This document shows positions 43,875 to 52,618 of a stretch of DNA of 64,000 nucleotides, piece by piece (positions within the stretch are counted from its first letter, which is position 1; each line of letters opens with the position of its first letter). The DNA is from Lentzea kentuckyensis (lineage in GTDB: Bacteria > Actinomycetota > Actinomycetes > Mycobacteriales > Pseudonocardiaceae). The DNA lies in the NCBI RefSeq assembly GCF_002150765.1, contig NZ_MUYM01000056.1, positions 62,001 through 126,000 on the forward strand, given 5' to 3'. A program made the translations under genes and the position numbers. The notes under the pieces were generated by a model. The model worked only from the letters and a program-made list of their open reading frames with translations, made no database searches and was not told the origin of the DNA.

Positions 43875-44378
43875 ATGGGGACGATCGAAGTGGTGCTGGG
43901 CGACATAACCGCCGAACGGGTGGAAGCGATCGTCACGGCCGCGAACGAGTCGTTGCTCGGTGGCGGCGGCGTGGACGGCGCGATCCACCGCGCGGCCGGG
44001 CCGAGGCTCGCCGAAGCCGGAGCGAAACTGGCGCCGTGCGAACCGGGGAAGGCGGTCGCGACGCCCGCGTTCGACCTCGCGCCGGTGCGGTACGTGATCC
44101 ACGCGGTGGGACCGGTCTGGGAGGGCGGTGACCAGGGCGAGGACGAGATGCTCACGAACTGCTACCTGAACTCGCTTCAACTGGCCGCGGAACTCCACGT
44201 CGAGAGCATCGCCTTTCCCGCCGTCGCGACCGGGATCTACGGCTTTCCCACCGAGCGGGCGGCACAGGTGGCGACGAAGGCAGTGCGATCGTTGCCGATC
44301 ATCGACCGGATCCGGCTGGTGGCGTTCGACGAGGAGACCTGCCGGGCGCTCACCGCCGGACTGGCTGAACCGGCGTGA
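43875..44378 (+). CDS. macrodomain protein, O-acetyl-ADP-ribose deacetylase type
   Basis: A 167-aa macrodomain: VEAIVTAANESLLGGGGVDGAIHRAAG (the substrate-binding Asn and GGGGVDGAIH loop) and FPAVATGIYGFP (phosphate loop). MacroD-type proteins remove ADP-ribose or hydrolyse O-acetyl-ADP-ribose. Stand-alone gene divergent from the DUF4241 gene. Confidence 0.9.
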   Translation: MGTIEVVLGDITAERVEAIVTAANESLLGGGGVDGAIHRAAGPRLAEAGAKLAPCEPGKAVATPAFDLAPVRYVIHAVGPVWEGGDQGEDEMLTNCYLNSLQLAAELHVESIAFPAVATGIYGFPTERAAQVATKAVRSLPIIDRIRLVAFDEETCRALTAGLAEPA

Positions 44379-44455
44379 CGAACGTCGCAGCCAGGACCTG
44401 GTAGCGGCCGCGCTCGGCGAAGATCGCGGCTGGTCAGTGCCGTAACCTGAAGGGC

Positions 44456-45580
44456 GTGTCCGTTCCCGCCACCCTCAAGATCGGCCCGTTCGCCGTCGAC
44501 CCGCCCGTCGTGCTCGCCCCCATGGCCGGCATCACCAACGTGGCGTTCCGGCAGCTGTGCCGTCGGTACGGGGCCGGGCTCTACGTGTGCGAGATGATCA
44601 CGGCGCGGGCGCTCGTCGAGCGTGACCCGATGACCATGCACATGATCACGTTCGACGAGGGTGAGAACCCGCGGTCGATGCAGCTCTACGGCGTCGACCC
44701 GAAGAACGTCGGCGAGGCCACGAAGATGATCGTGGACGAGAACCTCGCCGACCACATGGACATGAACTTCGGCTGCCCGGTGCCCAAGGTGACGCGCAAG
44801 GGTGGCGGGGCGGCGTTGCCGTACAAGCGGGAGCTGTTCCGGCAGATCGTGCGGGCCGCCGTCCGGAACGCCGGAGACATGCCGGTCACCGTGAAGTTCC
44901 GCATCGGCATCGACGACGACCACCTGACGTACCTCGACGCGGGACGTATCGCGGCAGACGAGGGCGCACAGGCCGTGGCGCTGCACGCGCGCACGGCGTC
45001 GCAGCGGTACTCCGGCAAGGCCGACTGGACTGCCATCGCCCGGCTCAAGGAGGCCGTGACGAGCATTCCGGTGCTGGGCAACGGCGACATCTTCAGTGCC
45101 CAGGACGCGCTCGACATGGTGGCTCGGACCGGTTGCGACGGCGTGGTCGTCGGACGTGGCTGTCTCGGCCGGCCTTGGTTGTTCCGCGACCTGCAGGCGG
45201 CGTTCCGCGGCGAGCCGGTTCCCCAGGGGCCGACGCTGGGCGAGGTCGCCGAGGTCCTGCGCACGCACGCTGAGCTGCTCGCGGCGCACGACGGTGAGGA
45301 CAAGGGCCTGCGCGACCTGCGCAAGCACATGGCCTGGTACTGGCACGGTTTCCCGGTGGGCGGCGACACGCGCCGGGCGTTCGCGATGGTGTCGAGCCTG
45401 CAGCAGCTGGACGACCTCATCGGCACTCTCGACAAGAGCGTTCCCTTCCCCGAGCACGCCGAGGGCCCGCGTGGCCGGCAGGGGTCGGCGGCGAAGGTAG
45501 TGCTGCCGGAGGGCTGGCTGGACGACCCCGAGGACGCGACGGTTCCGACCGGTGCGGACGTGATGCACTCCGGTGGCTGA
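44456..45580 (+). CDS. dusB: tRNA-dihydrouridine synthase
   Basis: A 374-aa FMN enzyme that reduces uridines in the tRNA D-loop. Features are VLAPMAGITNVAFR at the N-terminus, MDMNFGCPVPKVTRKGGGAAL with the catalytic Cys, VTVKFRIG, LHARTASQRYSGKADW and GNGDIF. Length and motifs match DusB of actinobacteria (Rv0823c type). It opens the block that follows Mycobacterium order and overlaps the downstream lipoprotein gene by 8 nt. Confidence 0.95.
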   Translation: MSVPATLKIGPFAVDPPVVLAPMAGITNVAFRQLCRRYGAGLYVCEMITARALVERDPMTMHMITFDEGENPRSMQLYGVDPKNVGEATKMIVDENLADHMDMNFGCPVPKVTRKGGGAALPYKRELFRQIVRAAVRNAGDMPVTVKFRIGIDDDHLTYLDAGRIAADEGAQAVALHARTASQRYSGKADWTAIARLKEAVTSIPVLGNGDIFSAQDALDMVARTGCDGVVVGRGCLGRPWLFRDLQAAFRGEPVPQGPTLGEVAEVLRTHAELLAAHDGEDKGLRDLRKHMAWYWHGFPVGGDTRRAFAMVSSLQQLDDLIGTLDKSVPFPEHAEGPRGRQGSAAKVVLPEGWLDDPEDATVPTGADVMHSGG

Positions 45581-46025
45581 ACGCGTCGCGGTCCTCCTCG
45601 CCTCGCTCACGCTCCTCGCGGGCTGCGCCGGTCCGGTGACGGGCACGGCACGACCGGTCCAGCTCAGCGACGGCGACAAAGCGAAGTTCAAGGCGTTCTA
45701 CGAGAGCCTCAACAAGGCGGGCGACGAGGGTGCCCCGCAGCAGCAGAAGCTGTTGAAGGACACCCAGCACCCGGACTTCCGGCAGAAGACCTGCGATCTT
45801 CGCGGAGCCACCATCAAGGTGGAACCGACCTGGTCGACGCTTCGGACGGACGCCGACTGGGCACCCCCCGGCGAGAAGGCTCATCCGCGCGGGGACGTCT
45901 ACGTCGTCGCGGTCACCGTCACGTTGCGGCAGGAGGACACGGTGATGGGCAGCCAGATCGGATCGCTGCACGTCGTGCTCCTCGACGACGAGGTGTACGG
46001 GTTCGCGCCCTGCCTCGGTGGCTGA
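45573..46025 (+). CDS. hypothetical lipoprotein
   Basis: A 150-aa protein with a lipobox (LLAGC, Cys18) and a compact beta-rich domain (GDVYVVAVTVTLRQEDTVMGSQIGSLHVVLLDDEVYG) carrying one Cys pair (C71 region and C-terminal PCLGG). Unknown family. GTG start overlapping dusB indicates translational coupling. Confidence 0.7.
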   Translation: MAERVAVLLASLTLLAGCAGPVTGTARPVQLSDGDKAKFKAFYESLNKAGDEGAPQQQKLLKDTQHPDFRQKTCDLRGATIKVEPTWSTLRTDADWAPPGEKAHPRGDVYVVAVTVTLRQEDTVMGSQIGSLHVVLLDDEVYGFAPCLGG

Positions 46026-46166
46026 GCGGGTTGTTGATCATTCAAGCTCACTGGATCGGAGCAGTTGACGGTCAACCGGACGGGGGAAATCACCCCTCGA
46101 CGTGTCCTTATTGCTCAAGCGTCGCCTCTGAGGGGACGACACCTGGCAGGTAAGGAGGTGACCGCG

Positions 46167-47015
46167 ATGACCGCGCTGCGACCCGAGATCGCAGAGACCC
46201 AGCAGGCCGACGCCAGCGTCGACAGGCAGGGTCCCGGGCTGGTCGGCCTGCACGAGTCCATCGCGACGTTGCTCGCCTCCCGCGGCCAGTGGCGCCAGGC
46301 CTACCAGCACCTGCGTTCCGCTCTCGACCTCGTCCACGCCGACCAGGACGAGGAACCGCACGTTCCGGAACAGCTGCGCCGCGAGGTCGACCGGCTGCGC
46401 CGGGAGCACGCCGAGGCCCGCGAGCAGAGTCTGCGCGACAGCCTCACCGACTCCTACAACCGCCGCTACCTCGACCAACGGCTGATGGACCTGCTGACCG
46501 AGCACGGCGCGTGCCGGCACGGGCTCGCCATCGCGTTGATCGACCTCGACTGGTTCAAGCAGGTCAACGACAACTTCGGCCACCTGCTGGGCGACCGCGT
46601 GCTGCAACGCGTGGTGGAGCTGCTGCAGCAAGGTCTGCCCGAAGGCGCCTTCTGCGCCCGCTACGGCGGTGAGGAGTTCGTCCTCGTGCTGCCGCGGGTG
46701 GACGCCGCGACAGCCGTGGAGATCGCCGAGGCGGCCCGCGAACGTGTCGAGCGTCACGATTGGCAGGAGATCGCGCCGGGGTTGCGCGTGACGGTCAGCG
46801 CGGGCCTCGCCTACGAGCCGCCTGCGGACGAGGCTCCGCAACGCCCGGCGGTCGGCGCCGAGCAGCAACTGCTGCGGGCCGACAGCCTCCTGTACACCGC
46901 CAAGCAGTCTGGACGGAACGCGGTGGCGTACCGTGCGGACGGACGGGTCCGCCTCGCAGGCGCGGCGTCAGGTCGCCGTGCCATCACTGAGACACGTGTT
47001 CTCGGTTACTACTGA
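46167..47015 (+). CDS. GGDEF diguanylate cyclase
   Basis: A 282-aa cytoplasmic protein. The N-terminal helical or TPR-like region (about 20-95, with WRQAYQHLRSALDLV) is followed by a GGDEF domain with intact active site GGEEF (residues 167-171) and DSLTDSYNRRYLDQ and DLDWFKQVNDNFGHLLGD motifs. It should make c-di-GMP. ATG 46167 has AAGGAGG at ideal spacing. No transmembrane or sensory domain is visible. A weak hairpin lies in the leader (46118-46140). Confidence 0.9.
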   Translation: MTALRPEIAETQQADASVDRQGPGLVGLHESIATLLASRGQWRQAYQHLRSALDLVHADQDEEPHVPEQLRREVDRLRREHAEAREQSLRDSLTDSYNRRYLDQRLMDLLTEHGACRHGLAIALIDLDWFKQVNDNFGHLLGDRVLQRVVELLQQGLPEGAFCARYGGEEFVLVLPRVDAATAVEIAEAARERVERHDWQEIAPGLRVTVSAGLAYEPPADEAPQRPAVGAEQQLLRADSLLYTAKQSGRNAVAYRADGRVRLAGAASGRRAITETRVLGYY

Positions 47016-47029
47016 GTGAGCTGGCTCAC
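47016..47029. promoter_or_regulatory. Crp-like site
   Basis: GTGAGCTGGCTCAC is a GTGA-N6-TCAC inverted repeat beginning at the base after the cyclase stop codon. It lies about 200 bp upstream of the LCP gene. The regulator is not identified. Confidence 0.35.
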
Positions 47030-47226
47030 CCGTTCAGGGCAAGCGGACTGCGCGTAATCGCGTACAGGTCAAACCCGTATCACCCGGAGTGGTCGTCAGA
47101 AGTCGGCTACATCCGTAGTATCGCGGGCGCAACTGACACGCCGGTGATGCAACCCTTGTGTCCCGGTCGTCGTCACTTCGTAATGACGAACCGCTATTTG
47201 AGCTTCTGACCCAGAAGGGAGATTGG

Positions 47227-50200
47227 GTGCCCGACGACCCCCGACGTGGCGGCCCCTCTTCCCGTGGTGATCAGGATCCCCAGGACCAGCCGACCGGCCG
47301 TAGACGTCGCTCGATGGAAGGCTCTGGGGGCCTGAGCGTCTCGGACCTCATCGAGCAGCACAGCAGGACGAACATCCCCCGACCCGTCCCGCCAGGCTCG
47401 CCCGACGTGCCCACGACTGGCAGGCGTGCCCTGCCCGATCCCCCCGCGACCGGCAGGCGCGCACTTCCCGACCCGCCGGCCCCACAGCAACCGCAGGCAC
47501 AGCCTCAGCAACCGCGGCAGCAGCCGCCCGTCGCCCACCGGCCTGGTGAGCAGACGGGTACGCGCCCGCGGCCGCCGATGGCCGACCCGCAGAACTTCAC
47601 CGGTGACCAGACGGGCAGGCGCCGCAGGCCGGACGCCCCCGTCGAACAGACCGGTACGCGGCCCAGGCCTGCCCAGAACCCGGTCCAGAACCCCGGGCAG
47701 ACCGGCGCCTACCAGGTGCCCGGCGAGCAGACCGGACCGCGCCCGCGACCGGACGCGACCGGGATGCAGCGCCGCCCGGCGCCCGCGGACCCGAACGCGA
47801 CCGGTGCCCGGCGACGTCCCGCACCCGGCGAGATGGGCCCCAACGGGACTCCTCGCCGGCCCGCGCCCGTCGACCCGCCGTCGTCCAACGGCCTGCTTCG
47901 GCCGCCGGCGCCCGAAGCGCCGCCGCGCAGGCCAGAAGCACCGTCGTCGAACGGCATCCCGCGCCCACCGGCACCCGACGGCACGGCCAACGGCATGCCA
48001 CGCCCCCCGGCGCCCGGCGATGCCACGTCGAACGGCATGCCCAGGCCAACCGGCGATCCGCGCCGGATGCCCCCTGGTGACGTACCGCCGTCGAACGGCG
48101 TCCCGCGCCGTCCCGCGCCCGAGGCGAACGGCATGCCCAGCGGCACCATCCGCCGCCCGGCACCCGACGTGAACGGCGCACCGCCGCGCAGGCTCGCTCC
48201 CGGCGACGCACCGTCGTCCAACGGCATCCCGCGCCCACCGGCACCGGACACCGCCAACGGCCTGCCGCGTCCTCCCGCACCCGGCGACATGCCGGCCAAC
48301 GGGATCGGACGCGCGCTGACACCAGGCGACGTCACCTCCAACGGCATGCCCAGGCCGCCGGCGCCCGACAAGGCCAACGGGATCGCACGGCCACCGGCAC
48401 CCGACACGACGGCCAACGGCATGCCGCGTCCCCCCGCACCCGGAGGGACGCCGGAGCCCGGCGCACCCCGCCGCCTGCTCGCGGGTGAAGCGCCATCGCC
48501 GAACACCGTCGCGCGCCCTCCCGCCCCCGGCGAGGGGCCGGACGCGGCCGGCCGTCGTCCCATGCCGTCGCGCGCGGAGTCCAGCGGACCCCGTCCGATG
48601 CCTCGTCCTGCCGCGGCAGGAGGTGGCGCGGCCATCTCCAACCGGCTCGGCGTCACGCCGGACGCACCGGCCGAGGAGCCCAAGGCCGACGCGCCCGGTC
48701 CCGAAGCCACCCAGATCGCCTCGGCGGCCGGGGTGGCCAAGGTCGAGAAGCGCGAAGACATGGACCAGATGTGCCTCACCACCGAGATGGAGGCCATCGG
48801 CGACGACGTGAAGAAGCGCCGCGAGGTGGACCACACCCTCGCGCGGTTCTCCGCGGTGCACGACGAACTGCTCGAGCAGGAGCGCCAGCGCAAGGAGCGG
48901 CGCGCCAAGCTCATGCCGTGGGTCAAGGACGAGGACGAGAACGAGGAGGCGACCCAGTTCGCCGACCCGGTCGTCCTCGGCGAGGCCGAAGAGGACGGCG
49001 AGAAGAAGCCCGTCGGCCGCACACCGCAGCAGCGCAAGTTGATGCGCGGCGCCAAGGTCACGGCGATCGCCGCCGCGGCCGCGGTGTTCGCGTCGACCGG
49101 TTTCGCCTGGGCCGCAACGCTGTGGACCGACTCCAAGTTCCAGAAGATCGAGGCGCTGGGCGGCAACTCCCAGGCCGTGCAGCAGGCGGAGAAGCAGCTC
49201 GGTGACGAGAACTTCCTGCTCGTCGGCTCGGACACGAGGGCGGGCGCGAAGGCCGGGGACAACGTCGGCACGCAGGCCCAGGAGGGCGGCGCGCGGTCGG
49301 ACGTGATCATGCTCGCGCACATCCCCGCGGACCGGAAGCGCATGGTCATCGTCTCCCTGCCGCGGGACGTGCGGGTCGACCGGCCTGCCTGCCGCAGCTG
49401 GAACCCGGACACCGGGCAGTACGCCGGGCCTCTCGCACCCGAGACGCAGGTCATGGCGAACTCCATCTACAACGATGGTGGTCCCGAGTGCGTCGCGAAC
49501 ATGATGACCCAGCTGTCCGGCCTCAAGATCAACCACTTCGTGAGCATCGACTTCGTCGGCTTCCGCGAGATGTCGACGGCGATCGGCGGCGTGCAGATCT
49601 GCTCGCCCACGGCGATCGTGGACGACGAGCTCGGCGTCATCCTCGACAAGCCGGGCAAGTACACGCTCAAGGGCGACCAGGCGCTGCAGTACGTGCGCGC
49701 ACGCAAGGTCCAGGCCAAGGGCGACGGCCGCACGGACTTCGACCGGATCAAGCGGCAGCAGGGCTTCCTGTCGGCGATGCTGCGCCAGGCGCTGTCCAAC
49801 GAGGTGTTGCTGAGCCCGTCGAAGCTCAACAACTTCATCAGCGCGCTCACGAAGTCCACGGCCGGCGACAACATCGACGTGACGTCGCTGCTGGAGCTCG
49901 CGAACTCGTTGCAGAGCCTCGACGCGGGCCGCGTCTCGTTCGTGACGATGCCGCACTGGACCGACGACAACAAGTTGAAGAACGTCCCGGACGACGACGT
50001 TCAGCGACTGAAGGACGACGACGTCAGGGCGCTGTTCCAGACGATCATCGACGGAACGCCGCTGCCGCAGGAGAAGCCGGCCGAGCAGAAGCCCGGTGAG
50101 CAGGCGAACACCCCGGTCCAGCCGGGCACGCTGGTCGACCCGAAGGACGTCAACGTCCAGGTGCTGAACGGTGACCCGACGAACGGCGGCGCGGTCGCCA

Positions 50201-50529
50201 GGACGTCGAACGAGCTGCAGCAGCACGGTTTCAAGGTCGTCCGGCGGGACAACGCGCCGAACTCGGCCAAGACCACCATCACGTACGCGAAGGGCAACGA
50301 GAACAAGGCCGCGACCCTCAAGGCCGCAGTGCCCGGTGCGGAGATGGTGGAGGGGTCGGCGGACCTGGGCGGGGCGATCGTGTTGACGATCGGCGCGAAC
50401 TTCGACGAGAAGATCCAGGCACCGAAGCCTGGTGGCACCCCGCAGGGCAACAACAACCAGAGCCAGACGCAAACAGGCACTGATCTGTCCATTGTGAACG
50501 CGGCACAGGACCCCTGCGCGGCGAAGTGA
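47227..50529 (+). CDS. LytR-CpsA-Psr (LCP) family ligase with giant proline-rich N-terminus
   Basis: A 1100-aa membrane protein. Residues about 40-500 are low complexity, with repeats such as SNGIPRPPAP and ANGMPRPPAP. A transmembrane helix lies at about 610-633, then the LCP domain (about 663-870; LLVGSDTRAG, RSDVIMLAHIP, SLPRDVRVD) and a LytR_C domain (about 975-1060, NVQVLNGD). LCP enzymes join arabinogalactan or teichoic acids to peptidoglycan. GTG 47227 was chosen because AGGGAGA precedes it and codons upstream lack GC bias; GTG 47158 is in frame. Confidence 0.92.
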   Translation: MPDDPRRGGPSSRGDQDPQDQPTGRRRRSMEGSGGLSVSDLIEQHSRTNIPRPVPPGSPDVPTTGRRALPDPPATGRRALPDPPAPQQPQAQPQQPRQQPPVAHRPGEQTGTRPRPPMADPQNFTGDQTGRRRRPDAPVEQTGTRPRPAQNPVQNPGQTGAYQVPGEQTGPRPRPDATGMQRRPAPADPNATGARRRPAPGEMGPNGTPRRPAPVDPPSSNGLLRPPAPEAPPRRPEAPSSNGIPRPPAPDGTANGMPRPPAPGDATSNGMPRPTGDPRRMPPGDVPPSNGVPRRPAPEANGMPSGTIRRPAPDVNGAPPRRLAPGDAPSSNGIPRPPAPDTANGLPRPPAPGDMPANGIGRALTPGDVTSNGMPRPPAPDKANGIARPPAPDTTANGMPRPPAPGGTPEPGAPRRLLAGEAPSPNTVARPPAPGEGPDAAGRRPMPSRAESSGPRPMPRPAAAGGGAAISNRLGVTPDAPAEEPKADAPGPEATQIASAAGVAKVEKREDMDQMCLTTEMEAIGDDVKKRREVDHTLARFSAVHDELLEQERQRKERRAKLMPWVKDEDENEEATQFADPVVLGEAEEDGEKKPVGRTPQQRKLMRGAKVTAIAAAAAVFASTGFAWAATLWTDSKFQKIEALGGNSQAVQQAEKQLGDENFLLVGSDTRAGAKAGDNVGTQAQEGGARSDVIMLAHIPADRKRMVIVSLPRDVRVDRPACRSWNPDTGQYAGPLAPETQVMANSIYNDGGPECVANMMTQLSGLKINHFVSIDFVGFREMSTAIGGVQICSPTAIVDDELGVILDKPGKYTLKGDQALQYVRARKVQAKGDGRTDFDRIKRQQGFLSAMLRQALSNEVLLSPSKLNNFISALTKSTAGDNIDVTSLLELANSLQSLDAGRVSFVTMPHWTDDNKLKNVPDDDVQRLKDDDVRALFQTIIDGTPLPQEKPAEQKPGEQANTPVQPGTLVDPKDVNVQVLNGDPTNGGAVARTSNELQQHGFKVVRRDNAPNSAKTTITYAKGNENKAATLKAAVPGAEMVEGSADLGGAIVLTIGANFDEKIQAPKPGGTPQGNNNQSQTQTGTDLSIVNAAQDPCAAK

Positions 50530-50539
50530 TTCGCCTGGG

Positions 50540-50561
50540 GTTCATCTCCGGTTCATCCTGG
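50540..50561 (+). promoter_or_regulatory. PHO box upstream of phoU
   Basis: Two adjoining 11-bp direct repeat units, GTTCATCTCCG (50540-50550) and GTTCATCCTGG (50551-50561), match the PhoP-binding consensus of actinomycetes. It lies 40 bp before the phoU start. Confidence 0.8.
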
Positions 50562-50601
50562 CATGTCGCTGCCGCGATGGTCGGGACGTAGGCTGAGCGC
50601 C

Positions 50602-51267
50602 ATGCGCGAGGCCTACCACGACCAGCTAGAAGAGCTCGCCGGCCGACTTGCCGACATGACCGGCATGGTCGCCGAGGCGATGCAGAACGCGACCACCGCC
50701 CTGCTGCAGGCCGACCTCGGCCTCGCGGAGCAGGTCATCAGCGGTGACCAGAAGGTCGACGACGTCCGCTCCAGCATCGAGGAGCAGTCGTACGCGCTGC
50801 TCGCGTTGCAGGCACCGGTCGCGACCGACCTGCGCACCGTGCTCGCGGTGATCCACGCCGCCGAGAGCGTCGAGCGGATGGGCGACCTGGCGCTGCACGT
50901 GGCCAAGGCCGCGCGGCGCCGGCACCCGGCGTCGGCGGTGCCCGAGGACGTCCAGCCGTACTTCGCCGAGATGGGCCAGATCGCGGTCAAGCTCGCCCGC
51001 GAGGCCGCGGAGATCATCCGCAACAAGGACGTCGACCGCGCGCGCAACCTCGAGGACGAGGACGACGCGATGGACGACATCCACCGCCACCTGTTCTCGG
51101 TGATCATGGACAAGGACTGGCAGCACGGCGTCGCCACCGCGGTGGACACGACGCTGCTCGGCCGCTTCTACGAACGCTACGGCGACCACGCTGTGTCGGT
51201 CGCCAAGCGCACGGTCTTCGTCGTCACCGGCCGGATGCCCGGCTACGGTGGCGACGAGAACCTCTGA
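50602..51267 (+). CDS. phoU: phosphate-signalling regulator PhoU
   Basis: A 221-aa all-helical protein with two repeats of the PhoU three-helix bundle (EQSYALLALQAPVATDLRTVLAVIHAAESVERMGDLALHVA, whose core is APVATDLR; and ERYGDHAVSVAKR). It restrains PhoR/PhoP signalling when phosphate is ample. Start ATG 50602. A PHO box just upstream suggests PhoP control. It is divergent in orientation from the pst operon 1.3 kb away. Confidence 0.95.
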   Translation: MREAYHDQLEELAGRLADMTGMVAEAMQNATTALLQADLGLAEQVISGDQKVDDVRSSIEEQSYALLALQAPVATDLRTVLAVIHAAESVERMGDLALHVAKAARRRHPASAVPEDVQPYFAEMGQIAVKLAREAAEIIRNKDVDRARNLEDEDDAMDDIHRHLFSVIMDKDWQHGVATAVDTTLLGRFYERYGDHAVSVAKRTVFVVTGRMPGYGGDENL

Positions 51268-51284
51268 GCGCGGCGCTCCGCCTT

Positions 51285-51451
51285 CTAGTGGTGTGGCTCG
51301 GAACGTTGCCGGGGGAATTCGCGGTCAGACGGGTGCATCGTGGTGCCGCCCCCGCGCCTTCATACTGGATGTATGGGGGCGCGGGGGCGGTGCCGCGAGG
51401 CGCCCTGCTGAGCGTGGATTACCTCGCCAACGTTCCGGGACGCGCCACTAG
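51285..51451. repeat. 167-bp near-palindromic element bounded by CTAG
   Basis: The whole stretch from 51285 to 51451 is one imperfect inverted repeat with arms of about 80 bp. The outer ends share CTAGTGG and CGGAACGTTG, and the inner ends share CCGCCCCCGCGCC. Its outer boundary on both sides is CTAG, and the right-hand CTAG supplies the stop codon of the gene ending at 51448. It looks like a MITE or other palindromic repeat insertion rather than a simple terminator. Confidence 0.75.
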
Positions 51452-52608
51452 CGAAACTGCCCATCGCGTTCTGCCGCGAGCTCCGGATCGGCGTAGGCCT
51501 CGGAGAACTCGGCGAGCACGGTGGGCAGTTCCTCGTCCCACGCCGCCCGTGCCTCGTCGCGCGGCAGGTCCCTGGCGTCGACGGTGAAGTACGCCCACGC
51601 GCGCACGATCTCGGGCAGCAGAGCCAGATCCGCGTCCGACACGTGCACCTTCGCGGCCACGTTGAGGATCAGCACGGCCGTGAGCGACGCCGGTCCGTAC
51701 ACCACGGGGTCGCGATTCTGTTCCACCGCCGCACCAACGACGATCTGAGCGAACGCCCGCGCGGCCTCGACGTCGGCGATTCCGTGCGGTGAAGCCAGGA
51801 ACGCCTCAACGACCTCGTCCGTCCTTTCCGGACCGATGACGGGGATCTCGTACTCGGTGGGCACCAGGACGCTCACGCGCGCATCGGCGAGCGCGATCAG
51901 CTGGACGGGGTGGCGCACGTCCTCGTCGCCCATCAGGCCCTCTTCGGCCTCCTCGTCCGGGCCGTCCTCCCAGAACTGCACGACGTCCGGCCGCACCCGG
52001 TCGTAGACGCCGGTGGCGCTCAGCGGCGTGATCTCGTCCCGGAACGCGTCCGGCGTGGAGGCGATCATGTCCTCCAGCAACGCCTTGGTGCCCTCGTCCG
52101 GCGTGGCGAACAGCTCGATGGCGGTGGCTCCGAGCACCGGCTGCCGCATGAACAGCACGGTCTCCCCGACACCGGCGCGCTCCTGGGTGAACGCGACGAC
52201 CTCCACGTCTCCCAGCAGGTTCGTGACGAGGTAGGCGTCGCGGAAGTCCGGGACAGTACCCGCGACGTACCAGGACGGCTCGGCGATGCCCTTGGCGGCA
52301 AGGGTTTCCGCGGCCTCGGCGGCACTGGCCCTGACGTCCGGGGCGCCCACGCCGGACAGCGCGCGCAACGCGGTGAGCGCCGCCGGGTCGTCCATCGCGG
52401 CGAGGGCTTCGATCAACGGCGCGTGGCCGGATCCGGCAAGCCAGAGGGTGGCGTACAGCTCGCTCGCCCAGGCGTCCGCGAGCAACCACGACTCCGAACG
52501 CAGCGCGGCCGCCGACTCGAGCAACGCCCCGTACGGGGAGTTGTTCTCGGGCCGGCGGCCGGGTGCCTTGCCTTGCTTCTTCTTGCGGGGCTTGCTTTGC
52601 GGGCTCAC
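51448..52608 (-). CDS. hypothetical protein
   Basis: A 386-aa soluble protein with a basic N-terminus (SKPRKKKQGKAPGRR) and an acidic body rich in helices. No recognised domain; segments such as FMRQPVLGATAIELFATPDEGTKALLEDM and LIALADARVSVLVPTEYE may form an alpha/beta core. GTG 52608 is chosen over TTG 52617. It starts 11 bp after the pstB stop on the same strand, so it may be co-transcribed. Its stop codon lies within a palindromic repeat, so the C-terminus may have been altered. Confidence 0.65.
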   Translation of the reverse strand: MSPQSKPRKKKQGKAPGRRPENNSPYGALLESAAALRSESWLLADAWASELYATLWLAGSGHAPLIEALAAMDDPAALTALRALSGVGAPDVRASAAEAAETLAAKGIAEPSWYVAGTVPDFRDAYLVTNLLGDVEVVAFTQERAGVGETVLFMRQPVLGATAIELFATPDEGTKALLEDMIASTPDAFRDEITPLSATGVYDRVRPDVVQFWEDGPDEEAEEGLMGDEDVRHPVQLIALADARVSVLVPTEYEIPVIGPERTDEVVEAFLASPHGIADVEAARAFAQIVVGAAVEQNRDPVVYGPASLTAVLILNVAAKVHVSDADLALLPEIVRAWAYFTVDARDLPRDEARAAWDEELPTVLAEFSEAYADPELAAERDGQFR

Positions 52609-52618
52609 CCGCAGCAAT

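Noticed and set aside
46026-46166. c-di-GMP riboswitch before the diguanylate cyclase
   Set aside because: Only a weak hairpin is visible; GEMM core motifs are not recognisable.
47900-48500. Tandem DNA repeats or a CRISPR-like array
   Set aside because: The periodicity is in-frame coding for PRPPAP-type peptide repeats with variable unit length; no conserved repeat-spacer structure.
47194-50472. 1092-aa open frame opposite the LCP gene
   Set aside because: Antisense shadow of a proline-rich coding region; no domain recognisable, whereas the plus strand has LCP and LytR_C domains.
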